Shown here in pieces: positions 8,334 through 16,199 of a stretch of 64,000 nt of DNA. This DNA comes from Lysobacter defluvii IMMIB APB-9 = DSM 18482. Lineage in GTDB: Bacteria > Pseudomonadota > Gammaproteobacteria > Xanthomonadales > Xanthomonadaceae. The position numbers and the translations under genes are program-made. The notes under the pieces are model-generated. The model was not told the DNA's origin. It saw nothing but the letters and a program-made list of their open reading frames with translations, and did not search any database. The stretch lies in assembly GCF_000423325.1 (NCBI RefSeq), contig NZ_AUHT01000004.1:124001-188000 (forward strand). The letters run 5' to 3'. The stretch's first letter is position 1. Every line of letters starts with the position of its first letter.

Positions 8334-9252
8334 ACGGCACGACTTCTCCGCCATCCTCGAGACCATCAACCGGGAGGTGAGGGAACGCTTCGGGGAAGGC
8401 GAGGTCGCGGACTACATACCCAAGCTGGCCTCGGTCCCGATCGACCGCTTCGGCATGGCGCTGGTGACGCTGGATGGGCAGGTGCACTGCGCTGGGGATG
8501 CGCGCGAGCCGTTCTCGATCCAGAGCATCGCCAAGGTCCATGGCCTCACGCTGGCCCTCGACGTCGCCGGGGCGGAGCTGTTCGACCGCGTAGGCCGGGA
8601 GCCCTCCGGCGTCTCGTACAACTCCCTGGTGCAGCTGGAGTTCGAGCAGGGCATCCCGCGCAACCCGATGATCAACGCCGGGGCGCTGGTGGTCGCCGAC
8701 ATCATCCTGTCCCACTACGAGCGCCCGCGCGAAGTGCTGCTGGAGTTCATGCGGGCACGTTCCGGGAACCCCGGGGTCGGGTTCGACCCCGAGGTGTTCG
8801 CGTCCGAGAAGGAGACCGGCTTCCGCAACGCCGCGCTGGCCAACTTCCTGCGCAGCTTCGGCAACATCCACAACGACATCGAGGCGGTGCTGGACTTCTA
8901 CTACTCCCAGTGCTCGCTGCGGATGGACTGCGTGGACCTGGCCCGGAGCATGCTGTACCTGGCCGATGGCGGCTTCTGCCCGGTTTCGGACACGCAGGTC
9001 ACCCGCGCCGACCGCGCCAAGCGCATCAACGCGGTCATGCTGACCTGCGGCACCTACGACGCGGCCGGCGATTTCGCCTTCCATGTCGGTCTTCCCGCCA
9101 AGAGCGGGGTGGGCGGCGGCATCGTCGCCGTGGTGCCGAAGGTGATGAGCCTGTGCGTGTGGTCGCCCGGGCTGGACACGAGGGGGAACTCGCTGCTGGG
9201 GGGCCATGCCCTGCACCGGTTCACCGAGATCACCGGGCTGTCGGTCTTCTGA
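8299..9252 (+). CDS. glsA: Glutaminase (class A, serine-dependent)
   Basis: The 317-residue product is a full-length bacterial glutaminase (YbaS/YneH family), which hydrolyses L-glutamine to glutamate and ammonia in the cytosol. The catalytic S76-I-A-K79 pair lies in EPFSIQSIAKV. NPMINAGA, the VLDFYYSQCSLRM segment, and the C-terminal GVGGGIVAVVP with GNSLLGG are all in place. The ATG at 8299 has GAGAGG just upstream and lies within the end of the hydrolase gene. In E. coli this enzyme class supports glutamine-dependent acid resistance; nothing here shows that role. Confidence 0.95.
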   Translation: MPPLTSLHPALERHDFSAILETINREVRERFGEGEVADYIPKLASVPIDRFGMALVTLDGQVHCAGDAREPFSIQSIAKVHGLTLALDVAGAELFDRVGREPSGVSYNSLVQLEFEQGIPRNPMINAGALVVADIILSHYERPREVLLEFMRARSGNPGVGFDPEVFASEKETGFRNAALANFLRSFGNIHNDIEAVLDFYYSQCSLRMDCVDLARSMLYLADGGFCPVSDTQVTRADRAKRINAVMLTCGTYDAAGDFAFHVGLPAKSGVGGGIVAVVPKVMSLCVWSPGLDTRGNSLLGGHALHRFTEITGLSVF

Positions 9253-9259
9253 GGCGGGC

Positions 9260-9547
9260 TCAGCCGGCGGTGCCGGTCTTCTTGGCCTTGCCGGCCGTGC
9301 GCGACGGGGTCTTGGCGGCCTTGCTGGCCGTGGCCTTGCGGCTGGCGCTCTTGCTGGCGTAGGGGCGCAGCGGCGTATTGCCGAGGACCTCGATGCGTCC
9401 GCCGCGCTTCTTGAACTCGGCGATGTCGCTGGCGATGGCCTGGCTGGTCAGGTGCGTGGCGTTGGCCGCGCGGGAGCGGCCGGAGCCGCGGCGGTGCGGG
9501 GCGCTGGTGGTGGTCTTGGTGGTCTTCTGGTTACTGCTCTGGGACAT
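9260..9547 (-). CDS. Small basic protein with Lys/Ala/Thr-rich tail
   Basis: The 95-residue product has a Ser/Thr-rich N-terminus, a middle segment ATHLTSQAIASDIAEFKKRG followed by GRIEVLGNTPLRPY, and a basic tail (about residues 70-95) rich in K, A, T and S like histone-H1-type bacterial proteins. The EFKKRGGRIEVL stretch faintly resembles the C-terminal part of the Pseudomonas RNA-polymerase-binding protein SutA; that similarity is from memory and may be chance. The ATG at 9547 has GGAGGA upstream. It overlaps the end of the methyltransferase gene by 17 bases and is probably co-transcribed with it. Confidence 0.65.
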   Translation of the reverse strand: MSQSSNQKTTKTTTSAPHRRGSGRSRAANATHLTSQAIASDIAEFKKRGGRIEVLGNTPLRPYASKSASRKATASKAAKTPSRTAGKAKKTGTAG

Positions 9548-10256
9548 GGGTCCTCCAGTCGGGACGGATGGGCCGCGCATCGGCGGGACGCCGGCGCGCG
9601 GGGCGGGAATGGCGGCGGAAGTGCAGGACCCGCAGCTTGCTGCGGGTGTCGCCCGCGGGGGCGGTGGCGGTCCACGGCTCGAGCACGAAGCCCTGTTCCT
9701 CCAACAGGCGAGTGAACAGGCCCCGGCCGCCGCGGCCGGAGTCGGTCACCACCACCTCGGACACGCCGTCGGCGTGGCGCTCGACCACGCCGGCCAGGAG
9801 CCTTGCGTGGTCGCGCTCGTACATGACGTCGCTGGCGATCACCACGTCGAAACGGCCCAGCGAAGGCAGCGGCTCCAGCCAGTGCAGCTGCCGGTACGCC
9901 ACCGCGGGGAGGCCGTTGAGCGCGGAGTTGTAGGCCAGGAACGGTTCCGCCAGCGGGTGGATGTCGGTGGCGACCACGTCCGCGCCACGGCGCTGCAGGA
10001 CCAGGCTGGGCGCGGCGATGCCACAGCCGATCTCGAGGAAGCGCTTGCCCTCGATGTCGAACCCGCTCATGACCTCGGCGAGCAGCTCGCCGGCGGGCCA
10101 GAGCTGGCCGAACAGGCTCCACTGCGAGCTGGAGATCCCGAGCCGGGCGCCGTGGCCGTCGGGGTCGGAGAATTGTTGCAGGTCGCTGAGGACGCGCAGG
10201 CGGAAGCGTTCGCTGCCCGCTTGCAGCTCGATCAGGCGTACGTCGTAGCCGGGCAT
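9531..10256 (-). CDS. Class I SAM-dependent methyltransferase (methyltransferase-16 / ETFB-lysine methyltransferase-like)
   Basis: The 241-residue protein has the Rossmann-type methyltransferase motif I in FLEIGCGIAAPSLVLQRRG, motif II acidic end DVVATDIHP, and FDVVIASDVMYERDH as post-motif II/IV. The WSLFGQLWPAGELLAEVM segment before motif I is typical of methyltransferase family 16, whose members modify protein lysines or small amines. The substrate is unknown. The last 35 residues are Arg/Pro-rich and look unstructured. A perfect TATAAT lies about 100 bases upstream on the same strand. Confidence 0.8.
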   Translation of the reverse strand: MPGYDVRLIELQAGSERFRLRVLSDLQQFSDPDGHGARLGISSSQWSLFGQLWPAGELLAEVMSGFDIEGKRFLEIGCGIAAPSLVLQRRGADVVATDIHPLAEPFLAYNSALNGLPAVAYRQLHWLEPLPSLGRFDVVIASDVMYERDHARLLAGVVERHADGVSEVVVTDSGRGGRGLFTRLLEEQGFVLEPWTATAPAGDTRSKLRVLHFRRHSRPARRRPADARPIRPDWRTHVPEQ

Positions 10257-10353
10257 TCACTCCCTCGGGAGCGGGGCGCGCTGGGCGCGGGACGGCGGGG
10301 CCGTCGGGCCTGCACCGGAGGTGCGGGGCGTGTTGCTTCGGGGCAACGCAGCC

Positions 10354-10359
10354 ATTATA
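10354..10359 (-). promoter_or_regulatory. -10 element TATAAT upstream of the methyltransferase gene
   Basis: A perfect TATAAT reads on the minus strand, 98 bases before the methyltransferase ATG. The expected -35 position shows no clear consensus. Between it and the gene lies a short hairpin (GTTGC 10332-10336 with GCAAC 10343-10347). Confidence 0.5.
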
Positions 10360-10500
10360 CGAATCGCGGCTGAACGGGTGCTGTTGGGGCGGTTGACAGG
10401 GCTCAAGGGTTTTGCAAATCGGCCGCTAACGAGCCGACAGCGTCCGCCCGCCGGGGGCGGCCGATAGAATGAGCGGCATACACGACCCTTGGGGAGGGGC

Positions 10501-11607
10501 ATGGAGACGGCTTGGCTCTTGATTGCGGCTGCGGCAGTGGCCGCTGCCGCCGGCGTCGTGGCCTGGCGGATGCGGCGGCGGGCGCACGCCCGCCCCGCCG
10601 GCCGGGCCGCACGCGCCCCCGGGGCGGGCAGCTGGCGGGCGTCGGGCTTTCCGCCCGATCCGGGGGCGGCGATCGCCGCGACGCTGCAGAAGGACCTGCT
10701 CGCCGCGCTCCACAAGCTTCCGTTCACGGGCGTGGAGGGCCAACCACCCGGAGTGTCCGGACCGGCGCATGCGGCAGTCGTCTCCCAATCGGTCAAGCAG
10801 TTGCAGGAAGTCGGCCAGGATGTCCGGCACACCCCACGTCGGCCGGGGCTGCTCCCGCTGCTGATGCGCGAGGTCAGCGACCCCGACTCCTCGGGTGCCC
10901 GCATCGCCCGTATCGTTGCCCAGGACCCGGTGCTGGCCGGGAGCCTGCTGCGGATCGCCAACAGTGCGCTGTACCGGGTCCAGACCCGTCCGGTCGAAAG
11001 CCTGGAGCGCGCCGTGGCGTCGGTTGGTACCGATGGCATCCGAAGACTGGTGGCTACCGCGCTGGTGCAGCCGGTGATGGGCGCGCCCGGCGAGGGCGTC
11101 TTCGGTCACCTGGCCAGCCTGGTCTGGGAGCACACCGGGCTGGCTTCGGCCGCCGCGGCCGAGCACGCGCGGCGGCGGTCCAACGGCCAGGCCTTCGTGG
11201 CCCAGCTGACGGCGCTCATGCTCGGCCTGGGAACGGCGGTGGTGGTCCGCACGGTGCGCGAGCAGTACCTCCGCCGCCCCTCGCTCTCGCCCGACGGGGA
11301 GGTCGTCGCCGCCCTGCTGCACGGCTGGTCGGTCCCCACCGCGGGACGCATCGCCGCGCCCTGGGAACTGACGCGCCAGATCGGCCCGACGCTGGAGGCC
11401 CTGGGCGAGGACGGCTCCACGGCGGGCCCGGTGGGCTCGCTGCGCTTCGGCAGCATCGCCGCCTCGCTCGCGCTGCTCTGGCGCGACACGGGGCTGGAGG
11501 AAGCCGAGGTCCTCGACAGGCTCGCGACGGTCGAACCGGACCGCGAGCTGGTGTCGGCGGTGTGGAAGCGCCTGCGGCGCAGCCTCGAGGACGGCAGCCA
11601 CGGGTGA
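10501..11607 (+). CDS. HDOD-domain protein with N-terminal membrane helix
   Basis: The 368-residue protein starts with one transmembrane helix (residues 4-24) followed by a basic stretch. From about residue 110 it shows an HDOD domain: LPLLMREVSDPDSSGARIARIVAQDPVLAGSLLRIANSALY, then SLERAVASVGTDGIRRLVATALVQPVM. HDOD proteins are signalling modules related to HD phosphohydrolases but usually lacking the catalytic pair, and occur around chemotaxis and second-messenger circuits. The ATG at 10501 follows GGGGAGGGG closely. A TAGAAT at 10465-10470 may be the -10. Confidence 0.85.
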   Translation: METAWLLIAAAAVAAAAGVVAWRMRRRAHARPAGRAARAPGAGSWRASGFPPDPGAAIAATLQKDLLAALHKLPFTGVEGQPPGVSGPAHAAVVSQSVKQLQEVGQDVRHTPRRPGLLPLLMREVSDPDSSGARIARIVAQDPVLAGSLLRIANSALYRVQTRPVESLERAVASVGTDGIRRLVATALVQPVMGAPGEGVFGHLASLVWEHTGLASAAAAEHARRRSNGQAFVAQLTALMLGLGTAVVVRTVREQYLRRPSLSPDGEVVAALLHGWSVPTAGRIAAPWELTRQIGPTLEALGEDGSTAGPVGSLRFGSIAASLALLWRDTGLEEAEVLDRLATVEPDRELVSAVWKRLRRSLEDGSHG

Positions 11608-11646
11608 TTCCGCGCTGCGCTGCCGGAAGGCCGACCCGGCCGGCCG

Positions 11647-12942
11647 TCAGTGGGAGCCGGGCCGGACGTCCTCGATCACGAACCGGCTCCCGGGGATCGC
11701 AGGAAAGCGGTCCAGGCGGTAGTGCAGGTCCTGCTCCGGCACGTGGTACTCCATCCGGGTGGCGAGCTGGTCGATCGCGCTCATCAGCAGCGCGATCGAC
11801 GGGTTCTCGCCCGGGCAGCGGTGGGTGCGCGGGTACTCACCCGCGCCCTGGGGCACCAGGTCGTATGGGGAGGGCGTGCGCGCGAGGAACCGGTCCGCGT
11901 CGAACCGGTCCGGATGCTCCCACAGCCGCGGGTCGTGGTTGGTGGCGTACAGGTCCAGCATGACGCGGTCGCCCTGGGCGAAGCGATGGCCCCGCCAGTC
12001 GAACGGCTCGCGTACCCGGCCCGCGATTGCCGGGAAGAACGGATGGAAGCGCCTCACTTCCTGGGCAAACGACTGCAGCATCCCCGGTTCGCGGGCCCGC
12101 AGGCGGGGCAGGTAGTGCGGGTGGCGGTGCAGGGCGAGGGCGGCGAACGTCACCCAGCGGCCCACGGCCACGGTCGGGCGGAGGAGGTTGAGCAGCTCGG
12201 TCGCGGCCACCTGGACTGGCAGCAGCCGGCCCTCCTCGCGGTAGCTCGCCACGCGCGCCGCAGGCGATCCCGCGTCGTCGGATTGCGGCAGCGGCGGCCC
12301 GCTGCGCAGTTGGCGGACATGGCTGCGCAGCCAGTGTTCCGTGCCTCCTCGCCTCCACCAGCCGCGCAGCCAGCGTGGACCGTACGCGCCGGCCCCGTCG
12401 ATCATCGCGCCGATCTCCCGGGCGCGCAGGTCGGCCCCGCGGTCGTCGCCCAGCGGCACCCCGGCCCAGCAGGCGGCCGCCCGCGTCAGTACCCGTTCCA
12501 CTTCGGTGTGCAGGGTGATGCGCCCGCGCCGGTGCCAGTCAGCGCGCGCGCGCTCCCATTCCCGGTTGAACAGTTCCACGAGGCGGGTGGCGGCCGCCGG
12601 GTCCAGCAGCTCCAGGAACAGGGCCTTGCGCCGCTCGTGGGTGCCCCCGTCGAGTTGCTGCACGCTCCCCCGGCCCTGCAGCAGCGCCACGGCCGTGGGC
12701 GGCAGCGCGCCACGGCGGGTGAAGCGGCCCGGGTGGTAGAACATGCGCGCCGCATCGGCGCCGTGGGTGTACAGGACGGGCGCCAGGCCGAGCCTGCAGC
12801 GGAACGCGTCGGTGCCGAGCGACTGGAAGCGGTTGCGCCCGAACTGGTAGCCCTCGCCGAGCAGTGCCAGCGTGCTGTCCCGCTCCGGCGCCTCGGGGAA
12901 GCCGCCCTCCGGGCGGGGCGCCGTGTCCGCGGCAGGGGACAT
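11647..12942 (-). CDS. Cytochrome P450, CYP152-like fatty-acid peroxygenase
   Basis: The 431-residue P450 carries the ExxR motif (E295-V-R-R298) and the heme ligand C376 in HRCPGE. The I-helix does not have the usual acid-alcohol pair but ELLNLLRPTVAVGR with R255-P256, the hallmark of CYP152 enzymes, which use H2O2 directly on fatty acids without redox partners. The residue matching Gln85 of B. subtilis P450BS-beta and His85 of the decarboxylase OleT is Gln95 (SVQQLDG), pointing to hydroxylation rather than alkene-forming decarboxylation. It is cytosolic, as no N-terminal anchor is present. It overlaps the upstream small gene by one base. Confidence 0.9.
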   Translation of the reverse strand: MSPAADTAPRPEGGFPEAPERDSTLALLGEGYQFGRNRFQSLGTDAFRCRLGLAPVLYTHGADAARMFYHPGRFTRRGALPPTAVALLQGRGSVQQLDGGTHERRKALFLELLDPAAATRLVELFNREWERARADWHRRGRITLHTEVERVLTRAAACWAGVPLGDDRGADLRAREIGAMIDGAGAYGPRWLRGWWRRGGTEHWLRSHVRQLRSGPPLPQSDDAGSPAARVASYREEGRLLPVQVAATELLNLLRPTVAVGRWVTFAALALHRHPHYLPRLRAREPGMLQSFAQEVRRFHPFFPAIAGRVREPFDWRGHRFAQGDRVMLDLYATNHDPRLWEHPDRFDADRFLARTPSPYDLVPQGAGEYPRTHRCPGENPSIALLMSAIDQLATRMEYHVPEQDLHYRLDRFPAIPGSRFVIEDVRPGSH

Positions 12943-13229
12943 CAGTCGACAGCCTTCGGGGTGCCCGCCTCGGGGTCGGTGCGGTAGCGGCGGTACTCCG
13001 CGTCATGGGCGTGGTTGAGCGCCTCGCACACCTCCGCCGGCAGTTCCTGCAGGTCGAGCACGACCTTCTTCTCGTGCACGTCCCGCACCGCGGAGCGGGG
13101 GATGCGGAAGTCACCGCCGTTCTGGACGTTGATCACCAGCCCGTCGTCGCGCACCTCGCGTACGGCCGCGACGCCCATCTCGCCGTCCGCGACGAACACC
13201 ATGTAGCCGGGCTCGATTTCCTGGTTCAT
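12942..13229 (-). CDS. Small DUF2171/PRC-barrel-like protein co-transcribed with the P450
   Basis: The 95-residue protein reads as a small beta-barrel: EIEPGYMVFVADGEMGVAAV, EVRDDGLVINV, GGDFRIPRSAVRDVHEKKVVLDL, then a helical charged end. This pattern (modulate-by-property, then IPxSAV) resembles DUF2171 and PRC-barrel proteins; I did not recognise a specific family member. Its TGA overlaps the ATG of the P450 by one base (TGATG), so the two are probably translationally coupled. Function unknown. Confidence 0.65.
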   Translation of the reverse strand: MNQEIEPGYMVFVADGEMGVAAVREVRDDGLVINVQNGGDFRIPRSAVRDVHEKKVVLDLQELPAEVCEALNHAHDAEYRRYRTDPEAGTPKAVD

Positions 13230-13311
13230 CCTGCAGGCACTCCGGAAATGGGGTCGATGAGTCTGCGGGCGGCGCCGGCAAGGCGGCGTGACCCGGCGGG
13301 CCGCGCGTGAC

Positions 13312-13325
13312 TTGACCCGGGTCAG
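13312..13325. promoter_or_regulatory. FNR/DNR-type dyad TTGACCCGGGTCAG between divergent genes
   Basis: The 12-base perfect palindrome TGACCCGGGTCA (13313-13324), preceded by T, fits the TTGAC-N4-GTCAA variant of CRP/FNR-family boxes apart from the last base. It lies 83 bases before the start of the P450 operon and 54 bases before the small gene at 13379, so it could control either. No binding protein is encoded in the window. Confidence 0.4.
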
Positions 13326-13378
13326 GGCGCGCGGGGCGGGGCTGGACGACCATGGCGGTCCAACAACGGGAGAAGCCC

Positions 13379-13609
13379 ATGGAGTTCCACGTCCGCCTTC
13401 AGGGCGCTGATGTCGCCCCCATCGCCGACCGCCTTCTGGAGGTGGATCCGGCCGCCGTCGCCGATCTGGGCGCAGGCGGGGTCCTGCGCCTGGCTACCTC
13501 GGTCGACGAACACGAGATCGCCCGCGTGCTGTCGGAGGCGGGACACCCGGTGGATCCGCTCGACGTGGTGCGCCAGCCGTCGGTCTGCTGCGGCGGCTGC
13601 AGCGGCTGA
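13379..13609 (+). CDS. Small protein with C-terminal CCGGCSG motif
   Basis: The 76-residue product reads beta-alpha-beta-beta-alpha (EFHVRLQGADVAPIADRLLE, LGAGGVLRLATSV, EHEIARVLSEAGHPV) and ends in SVCCGGCSG. The fold order recalls heavy-metal-associated domains, but the usual N-terminal CxxC is absent and three cysteines sit at the very end. Metal binding is plausible but not shown. The ATG at 13379 has GGGAG 7 bases upstream, better than the in-frame ATG at 13352. It converges with the phospholipase D gene, 6 bases apart. Confidence 0.65.
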   Translation: MEFHVRLQGADVAPIADRLLEVDPAAVADLGAGGVLRLATSVDEHEIARVLSEAGHPVDPLDVVRQPSVCCGGCSG

Positions 13610-13615
13610 AACCGG

Positions 13616-15169
13616 CTAGAGCTGCGACTCCAGGGGGAGCCAGCCGAGCACGCGCGTCGCCGCCCGCAGCCAGGGCGAGGCGCCGGGTTCGGAGTCGAGC
13701 TCGCGCGGCGGAGTGGCCACCCCGTCGTGCCAGCGCAACCCGCCGTCCTCCGCCAGGTACACGCGGTAGCTCTGGGCTGGCGCGGTCAGCCGCTCGTACT
13801 CCCGCCGCAGGGCAGCCGCCAGGGCCGGGTCGTCGAACAGCACGCCCATCTCGGTGTTGAGGTTGGCCGAGCGCGGGTCGAAGTTGAAGGACCCCACGAA
13901 GCCAGAGCGGTCGTCGACCACCAGCGCCTTGGTGTGCAGGCTGGCCCCCCGGCTGCCGATGAGGCCGGCACCCTCGTGGGTGGCCTCGGCGCGCAGTTCG
14001 TACAGGTCCACCCCGCCGCGCAGCAACGGCTCGCGGTACTTCATGTAGCCGCTGTGCACCGCCGGTACATCGTTGGCCGCCAGCGAGTTGGTGGCGATGC
14101 CCACCTCCACGCCGCGGGCGACCAGGCCGAGCAGGCCCTCGGTACCGGCCTCGCCGGGGACGAAGTACGGCGAGGTCAGCTGTACCGATTCCCGTGCATT
14201 GCGGAGCATCGACAGCAACGCCGGCAGCAGCCACTGGTCGCGGTTGGTGGACGTCTTGCGCGGCGGGTCGGAGAGGACCCCGATCCTCGCGGTCCAGAAC
14301 GGCTCCAGCGACCGGGCGTGGTACCCGATCACGCCGCGCGAGGTGACCACGCGCTGCAGGTACGGCACCGCCCGTTCGCTGCGCGCCTCGCGCTCCAGCC
14401 CTTCCACGGCGCGTTGAAGCTCCCGCCCGGTGCTGGCGTGCAGGGCGGCGATCGGCACGACCGCGTCGCTGTTCCAGAACCGGTCGAAGATCGAGGACGC
14501 CTGCTCGACCGCCGGGCCGAACAGCAGCAGGTCGAGGTCGCGGAAGTTCACGTCCGGATCCGCCGCGAAGTACTCCTCGCCGATGTTGCGCCCGCCCACG
14601 ATCGCAAGGCGCCCGTCGGCGATCCAGGCCTTGTTGTGCATGCGGTGGTTGATGCTGAAGACCCGTTGCACCATCTCGACCAGCCGCCACACGCCTTCGC
14701 GGTTGCGGAAGGGGTTGTAGAGGCGGATCTCGATGCCGGGATGCGCGTCCAGCGCCACCCACTTGGGGTCCAGGCCGCGGGTATTGAGGTCGTCCAGCAG
14801 GAGCCGCACGCGCACCCCGCGCTCGGCGGCGGCGTACAGCTCGCGCGCCAGCAACCCGCCGGTCAGGTCGTCGTTCCAGATGTAGTACTGCAGGTCGAGG
14901 CTGCGCCCGGCCTTCCTGGCGGACGTCGCCCGGGCGGCAAAGGCGTCCAGGCCGTCGGACAGCAGCAGCACGCCGGTCCGGCCCTGTTCGCGCCGTACGA
15001 GGGGCGCCACTTCGCGGTCCAGCGTGGTGCCCGCGTCCTCCACGGGCAGGGCGTGGGAGGGCGCCCCGGTCGCGGGCGGGGTGAGGTGGTCCGCCAGCAG
15101 CAGGCCGCTGCCGACCAGCAGCACCGGTGCCAGCAGTCCCAGCCACATCCAGCGCAATGCGCGCGTCAC
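13616..15169 (-). CDS. Phospholipase D-family protein, cardiolipin synthase-like (ClsC type)
   Basis: The 517-residue protein has two complete HxKx4D motifs: H178, K180, D185 in MHNKAWIADG with GGRNIGEEYF behind, and H412, K414, D419 in LHTKALVVDD with GSFNFDPRSANLNTEMG behind. An N-terminal helix (residues 6-26) anchors it in the inner membrane with the catalytic part probably periplasmic. The domain order and the NLNTEMGV segment fit the ClsC-like cardiolipin synthases, which transfer a phosphatidyl group between phospholipids; phosphatidyl hydrolysis is the alternative. No partner gene (ymdB-like) is adjacent. Confidence 0.85.
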   Translation of the reverse strand: MTRALRWMWLGLLAPVLLVGSGLLLADHLTPPATGAPSHALPVEDAGTTLDREVAPLVRREQGRTGVLLLSDGLDAFAARATSARKAGRSLDLQYYIWNDDLTGGLLARELYAAAERGVRVRLLLDDLNTRGLDPKWVALDAHPGIEIRLYNPFRNREGVWRLVEMVQRVFSINHRMHNKAWIADGRLAIVGGRNIGEEYFAADPDVNFRDLDLLLFGPAVEQASSIFDRFWNSDAVVPIAALHASTGRELQRAVEGLEREARSERAVPYLQRVVTSRGVIGYHARSLEPFWTARIGVLSDPPRKTSTNRDQWLLPALLSMLRNARESVQLTSPYFVPGEAGTEGLLGLVARGVEVGIATNSLAANDVPAVHSGYMKYREPLLRGGVDLYELRAEATHEGAGLIGSRGASLHTKALVVDDRSGFVGSFNFDPRSANLNTEMGVLFDDPALAAALRREYERLTAPAQSYRVYLAEDGGLRWHDGVATPPRELDSEPGASPWLRAATRVLGWLPLESQL

Positions 15170-15312
15170 CTGTCCGCTTTCCCCTTCATGGGCCGTCCGG
15201 TACTGCTCCGCCGTGGCCGGCGGCGGTGCCGCAGCCTAGCACCCCGCGGCACCGGTTCACGGCGCCGGGGCTATCCTTGTACCCGTACTTGGCAGGTTCT
15301 TGGAGGTTGGCC

Positions 15313-15579
15313 ATGGCTACGGGCTGGGCTGGCGACGGCGCGGTGCAGGACCAGATCGACGCCACCGTGTCGGACGCGATCAAGCGCGCGCGCGCCCGGC
15401 TCCGGCAGGGTCCGGGGCTGGAGCATTGCGAGGAATGCGATGCGGAGATCCCGCAGGCGCGCCGCGATGCCGTGCCCGGCGTACGGCTGTGCGTCCACTG
15501 CCAGGAGGCGGCCGACCGCGAAGAGCGGGAGGCGACCGGCTACAACCGCCGCGGCAGCAAGGACAGCCAGCTGCGCTAG
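15313..15579 (+). CDS. ybiI: DksA/TraR-family zinc-finger protein YbiI
   Basis: The 88-residue protein matches E. coli YbiI in length and sequence pattern, from MATGWAGDGAVQDQID to the terminal TGYNRRGSKDSQLR. The C4 zinc finger is C39-x2-C42 and C60-x2-C63 (CEECDAEIP... VRLCVHC). YbiI lacks the long coiled coil of DksA, and its role is not established. The ATG has GGAGG 7 bases upstream; TATCCT at 15272-15277 may be the -10. Its stop overlaps the stop of the converging channel gene by 4 bases. Confidence 0.92.
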   Translation: MATGWAGDGAVQDQIDATVSDAIKRARARLRQGPGLEHCEECDAEIPQARRDAVPGVRLCVHCQEAADREEREATGYNRRGSKDSQLR

Positions 15580-16199
15580 GCCTCGGGGAGCTCCAGCAGC
15601 GTGGGCTTCGGCGGCTCCGGGCCTTCCAGGTTCGGCGCCGCCCGCGGGACCGGCACGCCGTGCCAGCGCCGCACCACGCGCTGGAAGAACAGGTTGTTGG
15701 GCACCTGCAGCGTGGTGCCTTCGCGCTCGCCGCCGGTCTCCTGCAGGATCGTGTAGACCAGCCGGATGTCGACGATGCGCCCGCGCAGGCCGGGCTTTTC
15801 GCCGTTCTCCAGTAGCTCGACGTAGTCGTGCAGGCGGAACGGGCGGGTGACCAGGATCAGGATCGTGCAGAAGATGTTGGACAGCACGCTCCAGGCGGCG
15901 AAGAACGCGACCGCGCCCACCGCCGCGAAGCCGGTGAAGGCCGTCCACAGCACCGTCGCGGACACGCCCAGGCGCTCGAGGATCAGCAGGAACGCGGCCG
16001 CGTAGATCACGAAGCGCAGCAGGCGGCGCGAGCCCACGGCCAGCTGCGGCGGCAGCTCGTAGCGCGCGGTGGTCTCGCGGATCAGGCGGCTCGAGATCCG
16101 CGCCAGCAGCCAGGCCGCGAGCAGGATCAGCAGGACCTGTCCGGCGGGGGCGGCGATGCCGAGCCAGTCGTGGAGCCAAGGCGGCAGGTGTTCTTTCAT
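15576..16199 (-). CDS. Small MscS-family mechanosensitive channel
   Basis: The 207-residue protein has two N-terminal membrane helices (GQVLLILLAAWLLARISS and LLRFVIYAAAFLLILERL) and a pore-lining TM3-like helix rich in Gly/Ala (TVLWTAFTGFAAVGAVAFFAAWSVLSNIFC). The beta domain follows: RPFRLHDYVELLENGEKPGLRGRIVDIRLVYTIL, VPNNLFFQRVV. It is shorter than E. coli MscS (286) and lacks most of the C-terminal alpha-beta domain. ATG at 16199 chosen as the first Met before the amphipathic start; the in-frame ATG at 16256 would add an odd Ser/Pro leader. Confidence 0.87.
   Translation of the reverse strand: MKEHLPPWLHDWLGIAAPAGQVLLILLAAWLLARISSRLIRETTARYELPPQLAVGSRRLLRFVIYAAAFLLILERLGVSATVLWTAFTGFAAVGAVAFFAAWSVLSNIFCTILILVTRPFRLHDYVELLENGEKPGLRGRIVDIRLVYTILQETGGEREGTTLQVPNNLFFQRVVRRWHGVPVPRAAPNLEGPEPPKPTLLELPEA

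Noticed and set aside
10393-10421. TTGACA at 10393 as a -35 for the HDOD gene.
   Set aside because: The matching -10 position (AAATCG) is poor, and the better -10 (TAGAAT, 10465) is too far away. Kept only as a remark.
11608-11646. GGCC-rich inverted stretch between the converging HDOD and P450 genes as a terminator.
   Set aside because: The arms are short and imperfect and no T run follows on either strand.
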